Origin: Thermogladius sp023256015
GTDB lineage: Archaea; Thermoproteota; Thermoprotei_A; Sulfolobales; Desulfurococcaceae
Direction of reading: 5' to 3'
NCBI RefSeq assembly: GCF_051131135.1
Contig: NZ_CP151274.1
Coordinates: forward strand, 1 to 64,000
Length of the DNA: 64,000 nucleotides
Below are positions 33,428-41,414 of the stretch, one piece after another. The translations under genes and the position numbers were made by a program. Every line of letters begins with the position of its first letter. The stretch's first letter is position 1. A model generated the notes under the pieces. It was not told the DNA's origin. It did no database searches and saw only the letters and a program-made list of their open reading frames with translations.

Positions 33428-35929
33428 TTAGAGGTTCGTCTTCTTCAGGATGGCGTCGAGCTTCTCGAGCATGATCTTTCTCTCGATGCTGGCGACGAGC
33501 CTCCTGGTCGATACGACTGCGTCGGGGTTGACGCTTATGCTGTCGATACCCAGCCTCACCAGGTACTCCGTGAACTCCGGGTACACGCTGGGGGCCTGCC
33601 CGCAGATGCTGACGGTGGCACCCTTGCTGTGCGCCTTCTCGATCAGCATCCTTATGGCCTCGAGAACCGCCGGGTCTCTCTCGTCGAAGTAGCCCATCTC
33701 GGCGAGTATCTGGCTGTCCCTGTCGGCGCCCAGGACTAGCTGTGTCAGGTCGTTGCTACCGATGCTGAAGCCGTCCACGTACTCGGCGAACTTGTCCGCG
33801 AGTATCGCCACACTAGGCACTTCCGCCATGGCCCAGACCTTGAAGTCCTTGCTCCTCTTGAGACCCTCCTCTTCGAGTATCTTGACGACCCTCTGTACCT
33901 CCCACAGCGTCCTGACGAACGGGAACATGACCCAGACGTTCGTGAGCCCCATCTCTTCTCTAGCTTTCCTGATAGCCCTGACCTCCAGCCTGAAGCCGGC
34001 CTCGTACTTCGGGTGGATGTACCTGCTGACGCCTCTCCAGCCGATCATCGGGTTCCTCTCGTCCGGCTCGAACTTCTCGCCTCCCTTCAAGCCCCTGAAC
34101 TCGTTCGTCCTGAAGTCGCTGAACCTGACGACCACCGGCCTCGGGTATATCGCCTGTGCTACCTTGGCGATACCGGCGGCCAGCTTGTTGATGAAGAAGT
34201 CCTCCTGCTTCGTCTCTATTAGGTACATTGGGTGGTAGCCTATCCAGTCCGTGAAGATGAACTCTATCCTCATCAGCCCTATGCCGTCGAACGGTAGGTC
34301 CTTGTACTTGTCGATCGCATCGGGCTCTCCCAAGTTCATGTATATCTTCGTGGCCGTTACCGGGTAGAGTGGCAGGAGCTGCTCCGGGCTTATGCCCACG
34401 GCTGCGACAACTGCGCCGGCCACCGCCTGCTCTGGCGCGGCCTTGGGCTTGACCAGCTCCTCTATTATGCCCTCGTATATGACGCCTCTAGCGCCGTCGA
34501 CTGTTACCTCCTGACCGGACTGGATCGCCTTGGTAGCGTTACCAGTGCCGACCACCGCCGGGATGCCTAGCTCCCTGCTTACGATAGCGGCGTGACTTGT
34601 CATACCACCCTCGTCGGTCACGATGGCGGCGGCCTTCTTCATAAGCGGTACCCAGTCGGGGTCGGTCATCCTGGTGACGAGGATGTCGCCCTGCTTGAAC
34701 TCCATGGCCTCCTTGCTCTTCGGGTCGAATATCACCTTAGCCACGCCTGCGCCGACGCCGGGGCTCGCCGGCAGCCCCTTCGCAAGTATCTTGGCCTCGG
34801 CCAGCTTCACCGTCTTCTTGGCCTCCACCGCGCCCACCTTCTTCTCGGCCTCCTTGGCCTTCTTGACGCTCCACACAGTCTCGGGCCTCGCCTGGACTAT
34901 GAACACGCTCTCGGGGAACTTCAAGTCCATGTCGACTGCCCACTCTATGTCCATGTGCCTGCCGTAGTGCTTCTGTATGAGTAGCCCCAGCTCGGCCAGC
35001 CTCTTGACCTCCTCCTCTGTGAGAGCGCTCTTGTCTGGCTGGGCCGCCTTGGCTAGCGGGACTTCGACAACGCTACCCTCGTGAACCCAGGCCTTCTTGC
35101 CCTCGTCCCACCTTATGTCGATGTTCTTGCCCTTGCTAGGGTCGAAGGTGATCGCGAAGTTCTTGTTGTTGATCTTGGACTCTACGATCTTGAGCGAGCC
35201 CTTGTCGACCACGAACTCGTCGGGGGTGACTTTGCCTCCGACCACCGACTCGCCCAGGCCCCAGCTTCCCTCGATCACGATGACGTTCTCGTCGCCTGTC
35301 ACGGGGTGTAGAGTGAACATGACTCCAGCAGACCTGCTGTTTACCATCTTCTGGACAGTGACGCTCATCAGCGCCTTCTCGTGGGGTATACCCTGGGCTA
35401 CACGGTAGAAGGTGGCCCTAGCCGTGAATAGGCTGGCCCAGCACCTCTTCACGTAGTAGACCACGTTGTCCTCGCCGTACACGTTCAGGTAGGTGTCCTG
35501 CTGGCCCGCAAAGCTGGCCTCGGGCATGTCCTCTGCCGTAGCGCTGCTCCTCACAGCGACCCTAAGCCTGGACGGCTCCATGTTGAGCCTCTTGGCTAGC
35601 TCCCTGTAGTACTTCTTTATCTCCTCCTCAACCTCCGGCGGCATGGGCTGCTCTAGGATCATCTGCCTTATCTTGGCGGTCGTCTCCTCCAGCTCCTTCG
35701 TGTTGTTGACGTCGAGCTTGTTCAACATCGAGTAGATCTTCTCGGCTAGGCCCGTCTTGTCGAGGAAGTACTTGAAGGCGTACGATGTGACGGCGAAGCC
35801 GGGCGGCACTGGTATGCCCGCAGCGATCATCTCGCCCAAGTTAGCGTTCTTGCCTCCCACCAACAGAGTGTCTTCTTTCCGTACTTCATCTAACCAGACA
35901 ACGAACCTCTGTTCTTTTGGCTGACTCAT
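33428..35929 (-). CDS. ppsA: Phosphoenolpyruvate synthase
   Basis: 833 residues in the normal order: N-terminal ATP-grasp domain (GGKNANLGEM, RSSATAEDMPEASFAGQQDT), phosphohistidine swivel domain with GGMTSHAAIVSREL near residue 443, and the PEP/pyruvate barrel with a late CGQAPS motif. It makes PEP from pyruvate and ATP for gluconeogenesis, or may run in reverse in archaeal glycolysis. ATG of MSQPKEQ has GGTGG 5 bp upstream. Independent transcript beside the hydrogenase operon. Confidence 0.93.
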   Translation of the reverse strand: MSQPKEQRFVVWLDEVRKEDTLLVGGKNANLGEMIAAGIPVPPGFAVTSYAFKYFLDKTGLAEKIYSMLNKLDVNNTKELEETTAKIRQMILEQPMPPEVEEEIKKYYRELAKRLNMEPSRLRVAVRSSATAEDMPEASFAGQQDTYLNVYGEDNVVYYVKRCWASLFTARATFYRVAQGIPHEKALMSVTVQKMVNSRSAGVMFTLHPVTGDENVIVIEGSWGLGESVVGGKVTPDEFVVDKGSLKIVESKINNKNFAITFDPSKGKNIDIRWDEGKKAWVHEGSVVEVPLAKAAQPDKSALTEEEVKRLAELGLLIQKHYGRHMDIEWAVDMDLKFPESVFIVQARPETVWSVKKAKEAEKKVGAVEAKKTVKLAEAKILAKGLPASPGVGAGVAKVIFDPKSKEAMEFKQGDILVTRMTDPDWVPLMKKAAAIVTDEGGMTSHAAIVSRELGIPAVVGTGNATKAIQSGQEVTVDGARGVIYEGIIEELVKPKAAPEQAVAGAVVAAVGISPEQLLPLYPVTATKIYMNLGEPDAIDKYKDLPFDGIGLMRIEFIFTDWIGYHPMYLIETKQEDFFINKLAAGIAKVAQAIYPRPVVVRFSDFRTNEFRGLKGGEKFEPDERNPMIGWRGVSRYIHPKYEAGFRLEVRAIRKAREEMGLTNVWVMFPFVRTLWEVQRVVKILEEEGLKRSKDFKVWAMAEVPSVAILADKFAEYVDGFSIGSNDLTQLVLGADRDSQILAEMGYFDERDPAVLEAIRMLIEKAHSKGATVSICGQAPSVYPEFTEYLVRLGIDSISVNPDAVVSTRRLVASIERKIMLEKLDAILKKTNL

Positions 35930-36002
35930 AGACTCCACCGGTTAGAGCGGCTCTAGTCTGTGATACGCAAAGTAGGGTTTTAATAGTTTACTTTATCGGA
36001 GT

Positions 36003-36008
36003 AAAAAA
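36003..36008 (-). terminator. T-run terminator of the hydrogenase operon
   Basis: Six T residues on the minus strand about 18 bp past the stop of the last hydrogenase gene. Confidence 0.45.
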
Positions 36009-36025
36009 CATGTACGCGTCTATAC

Positions 36026-37342
36026 TCAACCCTCGTAGACCCCCGAAGGGCCTCTAACCGTAACCGCGTACGGTTGAAGCCAGGAGTACAGGGGGAATAG
36101 GGCTACAGCCAGTACGTTCAGTGCCGTGGAGACAGCTAGGTAGACAGGAGTGGAGGAGTCGCGTCTAGGCTCGCCGGTCCCTGACACCAGCATGAACAAC
36201 ACGCTCAGTATTACCGGTACCAGCGCTATCAACGTCAACAAGAACAACACGCCTAGTGTAGGGCTGGACTCCAACAGGCCGACAGCTATGTAGAAGTCTC
36301 CCCAGAAGGACACGAGCGGGGGTACTCCGAGCACCCCCAGCAACGAGAGCGCTAGGTTGAGCTTCATCGCCCCCCAACCGTAGGCCACACCTCTCAAGTC
36401 CTGCACGCTGGAGTGTCCGAAGTCTCTACGTAGACCCCCAGCCAGTATGAAGGCGGAAGTCTTGGATAGCGAGTGGGCCAGGTAGTAAATGAGGGCCGTC
36501 GATACCGCGAGGCTGTTTTTCGACGAGAACGCGAGGAGCATAGCGTTAGAGGAGAACATGCTAGAGTAGGCCACGACTCTCCTGAGGTCGCTCTCCTTGT
36601 ACATGTGTGCTACGCTGACTACTACACCGAGGGACGCCAGTACCGCTACGACCCTGCCTACTAGGGCGTCGGCGAGGACCATCCTGTAAAGCAGTATGCT
36701 TGCGACACCGGTGGCAGCGCTCGATATCACGGCTGCCCCAGGCTCGGGGGCGGCCGCGTAGACGTCCGGTAGCCAGAACCCGAGAGGGAACAGGGCGGCC
36801 TCCACCCCGGCACCGGCCAGTACGAGTAGTTTGGCTAGAGGCGACGCCTCCGCGAGGCCGGCCAGGGTAGTTGTACCCGTCTCCGCAAACGCGAGTGCCA
36901 GGCCCGTCAGAAGCAGTAGCGAGCCGGCAGAGCACGCGGCCAAGTACTTGATTACCGCACTCGCGCTGTCCTCCGACTTCGTGTAGCCCGCGGTGAACAG
37001 GACGGATAAGCTGAGGATCTCCCACGCGATGAAGACGACCACTGCGTCGGTCGCGTACGCCAGTATCGTCGAGGACGAGCACGCCGCCAATACCAGCAGA
37101 GTGAACACGCTCTTACCCACGTCCAGCAGGCCGAAGGCCGAGACCAAGGACGCGATCCCCACAAGTGAGACCGTTAAGCCCACTAGCCCTGCGAGCGACC
37201 TCTCAAGCACGGACAAGTAGAGTAGGGACGCTAGAGTAGCCACTCCTATGGCGAGGGCCGCCCAGTCCCTGAGTCTCCTCGGAGCGATCTGCGTGAGGGA
37301 CACGGCGACAATGCCTGCTAGGGCCACGTACTCGGCGAACAT
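36026..37342 (-). CDS. NuoN/MrpD-like antiporter subunit of the group 4 hydrogenase
   Basis: About 438 residues, 12-14 predicted helices. Conserved antiporter features include FIAWEILSLSVLF (membrane glutamate), FPLGFWLPDVYAAAP and YYLAHSLSKTSAF. Proton- or sodium-pumping module at the distal end of the operon. ATG chosen over an upstream GTG because GGTGG lies 5 bp before it. Shorter than E. coli NuoN (485), closer to N/D-type than to L-type. It is the last gene of the operon. Confidence 0.85.
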   Translation of the reverse strand: MFAEYVALAGIVAVSLTQIAPRRLRDWAALAIGVATLASLLYLSVLERSLAGLVGLTVSLVGIASLVSAFGLLDVGKSVFTLLVLAACSSSTILAYATDAVVVFIAWEILSLSVLFTAGYTKSEDSASAVIKYLAACSAGSLLLLTGLALAFAETGTTTLAGLAEASPLAKLLVLAGAGVEAALFPLGFWLPDVYAAAPEPGAAVISSAATGVASILLYRMVLADALVGRVVAVLASLGVVVSVAHMYKESDLRRVVAYSSMFSSNAMLLAFSSKNSLAVSTALIYYLAHSLSKTSAFILAGGLRRDFGHSSVQDLRGVAYGWGAMKLNLALSLLGVLGVPPLVSFWGDFYIAVGLLESSPTLGVLFLLTLIALVPVILSVLFMLVSGTGEPRRDSSTPVYLAVSTALNVLAVALFPLYSWLQPYAVTVRGPSGVYEG

Positions 37343-37351
37343 GGCTACCAC

Positions 37352-39025
37352 CTAGAAAACACCAAGTAGAATCATGAAGGCCACCAGTACGAAACCCATT
37401 ATCCACAAAGTCAGAGCAGGCGGCTTGGTCTGTTTAAGGTATGCCGCCGCCTCCACCAGGAACCTAACCGAGCAAGAAGCAGCCGTGACAAGGAAGGCGT
37501 CGAAGTAAAAGCCCTCCCTGGCAATAGCGGACAGACCCCTCAGCCCGACCCTTAGCGAGCCCGGCTTGCCCAGGTACCAGGCCGAGCACGCTATCACTAC
37601 GCCTAACGCTAGGGCCGACAAGTCGTATGGGTCGATCGCGACCACGTAAGAGCCAGCGGGGTTTAGGACTCGGTACTCGTCCCATAGTATAATAGGCCCG
37701 GCCAAGTTCGCGGCCGCGAGGGCCATCACGGTCACGGCCATCGGGGCTGGCTCGTAGACCTCGGACGGCCTTTGGGATTTCCCGGTGTATACCCTGAAGA
37801 AGGCCCTGAAGATGTAGAGGGGCGATATGAACGACACGAATAGGGCGAAGAAGAGGCCCGCCCACCCAGGGTACTTCTCGAGGAATGATACGAGTATGCC
37901 CGACTTCGTGAAAAACCCGGGCAGGGGCGGTACCCCCGCCGTGCTTAGGGCTCCGACGAGGAAGCCGAAGCCGCTCCTCGCGTAGCCAGCCGACCACATA
38001 CCTCCGAGCTCGTCGATGCTCCTGGTCTTCGCACCCTTAGTCACAGTCCCAGACGACAGGAACAGTAGTGATTTGAAGAGTGCGTGGGATAGGAAGTGCA
38101 GCTGCGCCATGAGCCAGTTGCCCACGCTCAGAGCTAGGAACATAAGACCGATGTTGTTTATTGTACTATACGCGAGCACCCGCTTAACGTCGACGGAGGC
38201 CAGCGCGGCTAAGCCAGACAGTAATATCGTGGCCACCGACAGTGCGAGCATCAACTCGAGAGCCGCCCCGCTGGAGGCGAAGAGAGGGTAGAACCTCGAG
38301 ACCAGGTAGACGCCGGCCTTGACCATCGTAGCGGAGTGGAGTAACGCGCTCACGGGCGTAGGCCCCTCCATCGCGTCGGGTAGCCATATGTGTAAGGGGA
38401 ACTGAGCGGACTTGCCGACTGCCGCGAGCAGTAGTAGCAGAGAGGCAGTGTAGGCTTCGATAGGGCTTTGCGAGTAGTGGGATATGATGTCCGGTATAGC
38501 AAAGGAGCCGAGCTTCAGGGCTACCGTGGACACGAAGGCTATCAGACCCATGTCGCCCACCCTGGTCACCACGAACGCCTTGACGCCAGCGCTCCTCGCC
38601 CTAGGGTTCCACCAGTAGTAAGCGATCAAGAGGGCGCTGCAGACTCCCACCAACTCCCACGAGACGTAGAGGACCACTATGTTCGTCGTGAGCAGTAGGA
38701 GGTTCATAGAAGCTATGAAGAGCAACATGAGGGAGTAGTACCTCGTGTAGTCCTCCTCGTCCGACATGTATCCAAGGCTGTACGTCACGATCAAGAGGCC
38801 TAGGAAGTTCAGGGTAACGGTGTACAGTCTACTCAGCCCGTCCGCGAAAAAGCCCAGAGCGAGAAGGCCCCCACCATCACCCGTAATGGAGTATAGGAGC
38901 GAGAACAACAGCGCTAGACCCGTTGCGAGTATGCTCACCAGCTCTACAGCTCTCCTCCATTTGTGGAGTAGCAAGACCAGCATTATACCAGAGGCTAGGG
39001 TCAGTATTGTGAGGCTTGCGTACAT
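37352..39025 (-). CDS. NuoL/MrpA-type antiporter subunit of the group 4 hydrogenase
   Basis: 557 residues with about 14-16 helices. Motifs: LYVSWELVGVCSALLI (key glutamate), SAQFPLHIWLPDAMEGPTPV, LLHSATMVKAGVYLV and FFTKSGI. The C-terminal part EAAAYLKQTK then a final helix suggests the lateral helix seen in NuoL. Together with the N-type subunit it gives only two antiporter-like modules where complex I has three. ATG start; follows the K subunit by 3 bp. Confidence 0.9.
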   Translation of the reverse strand: MYASLTILTLASGIMLVLLLHKWRRAVELVSILATGLALLFSLLYSITGDGGGLLALGFFADGLSRLYTVTLNFLGLLIVTYSLGYMSDEEDYTRYYSLMLLFIASMNLLLLTTNIVVLYVSWELVGVCSALLIAYYWWNPRARSAGVKAFVVTRVGDMGLIAFVSTVALKLGSFAIPDIISHYSQSPIEAYTASLLLLLAAVGKSAQFPLHIWLPDAMEGPTPVSALLHSATMVKAGVYLVSRFYPLFASSGAALELMLALSVATILLSGLAALASVDVKRVLAYSTINNIGLMFLALSVGNWLMAQLHFLSHALFKSLLFLSSGTVTKGAKTRSIDELGGMWSAGYARSGFGFLVGALSTAGVPPLPGFFTKSGILVSFLEKYPGWAGLFFALFVSFISPLYIFRAFFRVYTGKSQRPSEVYEPAPMAVTVMALAAANLAGPIILWDEYRVLNPAGSYVVAIDPYDLSALALGVVIACSAWYLGKPGSLRVGLRGLSAIAREGFYFDAFLVTAASCSVRFLVEAAAYLKQTKPPALTLWIMGFVLVAFMILLGVF

Positions 39026-39028
39026 CTC

Positions 39029-39313
39029 TCAGCCCCCGGCAGCCCTGGTGTCTAGAGTCCTAAGCCTAAACCAGTAGAGGAGGACGGCTGTCACAGTGGA
39101 GACCTCCACCACGGCTGTTACAACGCTGAGGAGTAGTACGACGTCCCTTGCCAAGAGGCCCGACTCTGAGAACGCGTACGACAGTAGTAAGAGACCTCCG
39201 AGAGACATTGCTTGCAGTCCTAGTATAACCTTGACGACGTTCCTTGTAGAGGCCACCGCCGCCAGCCCCACCAGGACCATGGAAAGGGAGATCAAGGTGA
39301 GAGCGTCGAACAC
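39029..39313 (-). CDS. NuoK/MnhC-like membrane subunit
   Basis: 94 residues with three helices, the exact architecture of NuoK. A glutamate in helix 3 (TAVVEVSTVTAVLLY) matches a conserved proton-path position, but the helix 2 glutamate region reads VILGLQAMSLGGL with Gln in place of the usual Glu. GTG start; its ribosome binding site overlaps the end of the J gene, 2 bp away. Confidence 0.85.
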   Translation of the reverse strand: MFDALTLISLSMVLVGLAAVASTRNVVKVILGLQAMSLGGLLLLSYAFSESGLLARDVVLLLSVVTAVVEVSTVTAVLLYWFRLRTLDTRAAGG

Positions 39314-39315
39314 CG

Positions 39316-39750
39316 TTAATCAGCCTCCTCCACGAACCATAGTCCACCCGTCAGCGCGACTACGACTAAAACAGTTAAAAGCACGTAGTCTGTCCAGCTG
39401 ACCCCTCTCGCGATTGGTCTCGGGCTGATCTCCGGCTCTACGAACCAAACGACGAGTGAAGCAGCTACGAGAGTCAACACCAGTAAGAGGGCTGCTAGAA
39501 CCGAGTATACGTCGGTCTTCGGGGTCTCCGCGGTCGAGACCATGAACCAGACCATTAGTAACACGATGAGCACGCTTACATATAGCGACGCTATGATGAG
39601 CCCGCCCACGTGGCCCACTAGCTCGGACACAGATAGGCCTACGAAGACACTGGCCGCTGCCATGAGAACGATCGAGACTTGAGGCCTTTTGGCAAGCAGG
39701 CTCCAAAAGACGAGTACCAGGCCTACGAGAGCAAAGAGGACGGGTGTCAT
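39316..39750 (-). CDS. NuoJ-like membrane subunit
   Basis: 144 residues, five predicted helices. The third helix has GLIIASLYVSVLIVLLMV, corresponding to the NuoJ helix with the pi-bulge. Overlaps the end of the H gene by 4 bp (ATGA), so translation is coupled. The C-terminal half is shorter than in bacterial NuoJ. Confidence 0.82.
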   Translation of the reverse strand: MTPVLFALVGLVLVFWSLLAKRPQVSIVLMAAASVFVGLSVSELVGHVGGLIIASLYVSVLIVLLMVWFMVSTAETPKTDVYSVLAALLLVLTLVAASLVVWFVEPEISPRPIARGVSWTDYVLLTVLVVVALTGGLWFVEEAD

Positions 39751-40709
39751 AAGGCATACCTCATTACGGTAGCTAAGACGAACTGAACAACAGCTAGCGG
39801 GTATAGGAATCCCCAGAACCTCCTGGTCAATCCCACGACTCTAATTCTCCCTGTGGACGCGCTGACCACGGTGAGGAGCACGAGTACGATGTTCAACTTT
39901 AGGAAGAACAAGAGAAAGCCCTGCCAACCGCCGACTCCCAGCGGCCAGCCCGGGCCTCCGAGGTACATGTCCGCGATGATCGAGGAGCTCCATACCATGC
40001 TAAGGTAGGAGTACAGCCTGACCAGTGCGAGGCTTGCGCCCGAGTACTCTGTCATCCACCCCGTCACGATCTCCTGTTTGGCGTGGGGTAGGTCGAAAGG
40101 CCTCTTCTCAAGTTTCGCTAGCAGGGCTATCACAGCCACCACGAAGCCCAGGGGCTGGTATAGGAGTATTGGGCCGTGGAGCTCCTGGTATGCGACGACC
40201 TGGTCGATGCCAACCGACCTCGTCTGTACGGCCACCGACGCCACTGCGAGCATGAAGACCCCCTCGTACATTGTGTACTGTAGAATGTGCCTCCCGACGC
40301 CAATGACCGTGTAAGGCGTCAACACGGCGATCCCCATCAACACTACGGCAAAAGACTCGAGTATGAACAGGAACAGCAAGAAGTAGACGTCTCCTCGGAA
40401 ACCGAGTAGTGAGCGCGGGTCGGTTATAGGCAAAATAGTCATGCCGAGTATAGGGATGGAGCACGCTACTATAGGCGACGCGACGTAGAGTAGCCTGTCC
40501 GTCGTACGGGGGGACAGCTCTTCCTTCAGCAAAAGCTTCACGAAGTCGGCTACCGGTTGTAGTATGCCCTTAAAACCCGTGTAGAGCGGCCCGACCCTCT
40601 TCTGTATACGGGCCGTGAGCTTTCTCTCTACGTACTCGAACCAGAAGGCTAGCAGGACCGTAAAGGCGAGCCCGGGGAACACGAGTGCGTAGAACAGTAC
40701 GTCTATCAC
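39747..40709 (-). CDS. NuoH-like membrane anchor subunit
   Basis: 320 residues, about eight helices. The signature ERKLTARIQKRVGPLYTGF and the following QPVADFVKLLLKEE are the quinone-site/anchor region of NuoH and its hydrogenase relatives; AVLTPYTVIGVGR and EIVTGWMTEYSG are further conserved loops. GTG start at 40709 overlaps the I-A gene by 4 bp (GTGA) and has GGGTGG upstream; earlier starts would be shadows of that gene. Confidence 0.9.
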   Translation of the reverse strand: MIDVLFYALVFPGLAFTVLLAFWFEYVERKLTARIQKRVGPLYTGFKGILQPVADFVKLLLKEELSPRTTDRLLYVASPIVACSIPILGMTILPITDPRSLLGFRGDVYFLLFLFILESFAVVLMGIAVLTPYTVIGVGRHILQYTMYEGVFMLAVASVAVQTRSVGIDQVVAYQELHGPILLYQPLGFVVAVIALLAKLEKRPFDLPHAKQEIVTGWMTEYSGASLALVRLYSYLSMVWSSSIIADMYLGGPGWPLGVGGWQGFLLFFLKLNIVLVLLTVVSASTGRIRVVGLTRRFWGFLYPLAVVQFVLATVMRYAL

Positions 40710-41407
40710 GTGAAGCCACCCTTCAACCCCATAGCTAGCGCTACCACGAACAGCACTAATGACAGGAAGAGGACCACCGGTGTCTCGTATATGAGCGTAG
40801 CGAATACCACTATTTCGATCAAGAGGAAGACCATCACGAACCTCAGTAGACTCGGCACGTAGTACTTCTCCCACCTACGATTGTACGTGCCTCCCCCCGC
40901 GAACGGCTCGTAGGCGACAGGCTGGTGACGTCCCCGCGCCGAGACCGCTCTCGAGAGCAGGTAGAGGGCCGCCAGTGCTACCAGAATAGAGACGTAGGCC
41001 GCGAGTACCTTCAGTTCGTGCCCGAATACCAAGGAAGCATACAGTAGGGAAGGCGCTTGCTCTAGGGCGTCTAGCGGCGTCCCCTTGATCATGTCGATGG
41101 CCTTGACTGGGCATACGTTCGAGCACAAACTACAGTAGATACACTTGTAGTAGTTGAAGAAGGGGATCTTCTTGTCAACCTGCTTACCGCCAAGTACCTG
41201 CTTGCCCACGACCTTCATTGTTATGGCGTCCGAGGGGCACGACCTAGCGCAAAGCGAGCAACCAATACACTTCTCGGGGTTGACCTTCGGGTAGCCCCTC
41301 AAGACCTCTCTTTCGACAGACCTCGAAATATCGACCGTAATAGGTCTCGAGACAGCGTTCCTCAGCGTAAAAGCGAGCAATCGGAGGCGATCTCTCATCG
41401 ACACCAT
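40706..41407 (-). CDS. NuoI-NuoA fusion: 2x[4Fe-4S] subunit joined to a NuoA-like membrane domain
   Basis: 233 residues. Residues about 40-110 hold two ferredoxin motifs, CIGCSLCARSCP and CIYCSLCSNVCP, the electron relay of NuoI/EchF type. Residues about 135-233 hold three helices: one near 135-155, a basic loop with AYEPFAGG (compare PFESG in NuoA), then a helix RFVMVFLLIEIVVFATL with the membrane acid seen in NuoA, and a third helix. No separate nuoA gene exists in the operon, which supports a real fusion. ATG with GGAGGTGAG upstream. No internal start with a good ribosome binding site was seen. Confidence 0.8.
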   Translation of the reverse strand: MVSMRDRLRLLAFTLRNAVSRPITVDISRSVEREVLRGYPKVNPEKCIGCSLCARSCPSDAITMKVVGKQVLGGKQVDKKIPFFNYYKCIYCSLCSNVCPVKAIDMIKGTPLDALEQAPSLLYASLVFGHELKVLAAYVSILVALAALYLLSRAVSARGRHQPVAYEPFAGGGTYNRRWEKYYVPSLLRFVMVFLLIEIVVFATLIYETPVVLFLSLVLFVVALAMGLKGGFT

Positions 41408-41414
41408 GAGTCGC

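Noticed and set aside
37464..37997. 177-residue minus-strand frame
   Set aside because: Alternate frame within the NuoL-like gene; Arg/Gly/Pro-rich with no membrane or domain pattern.
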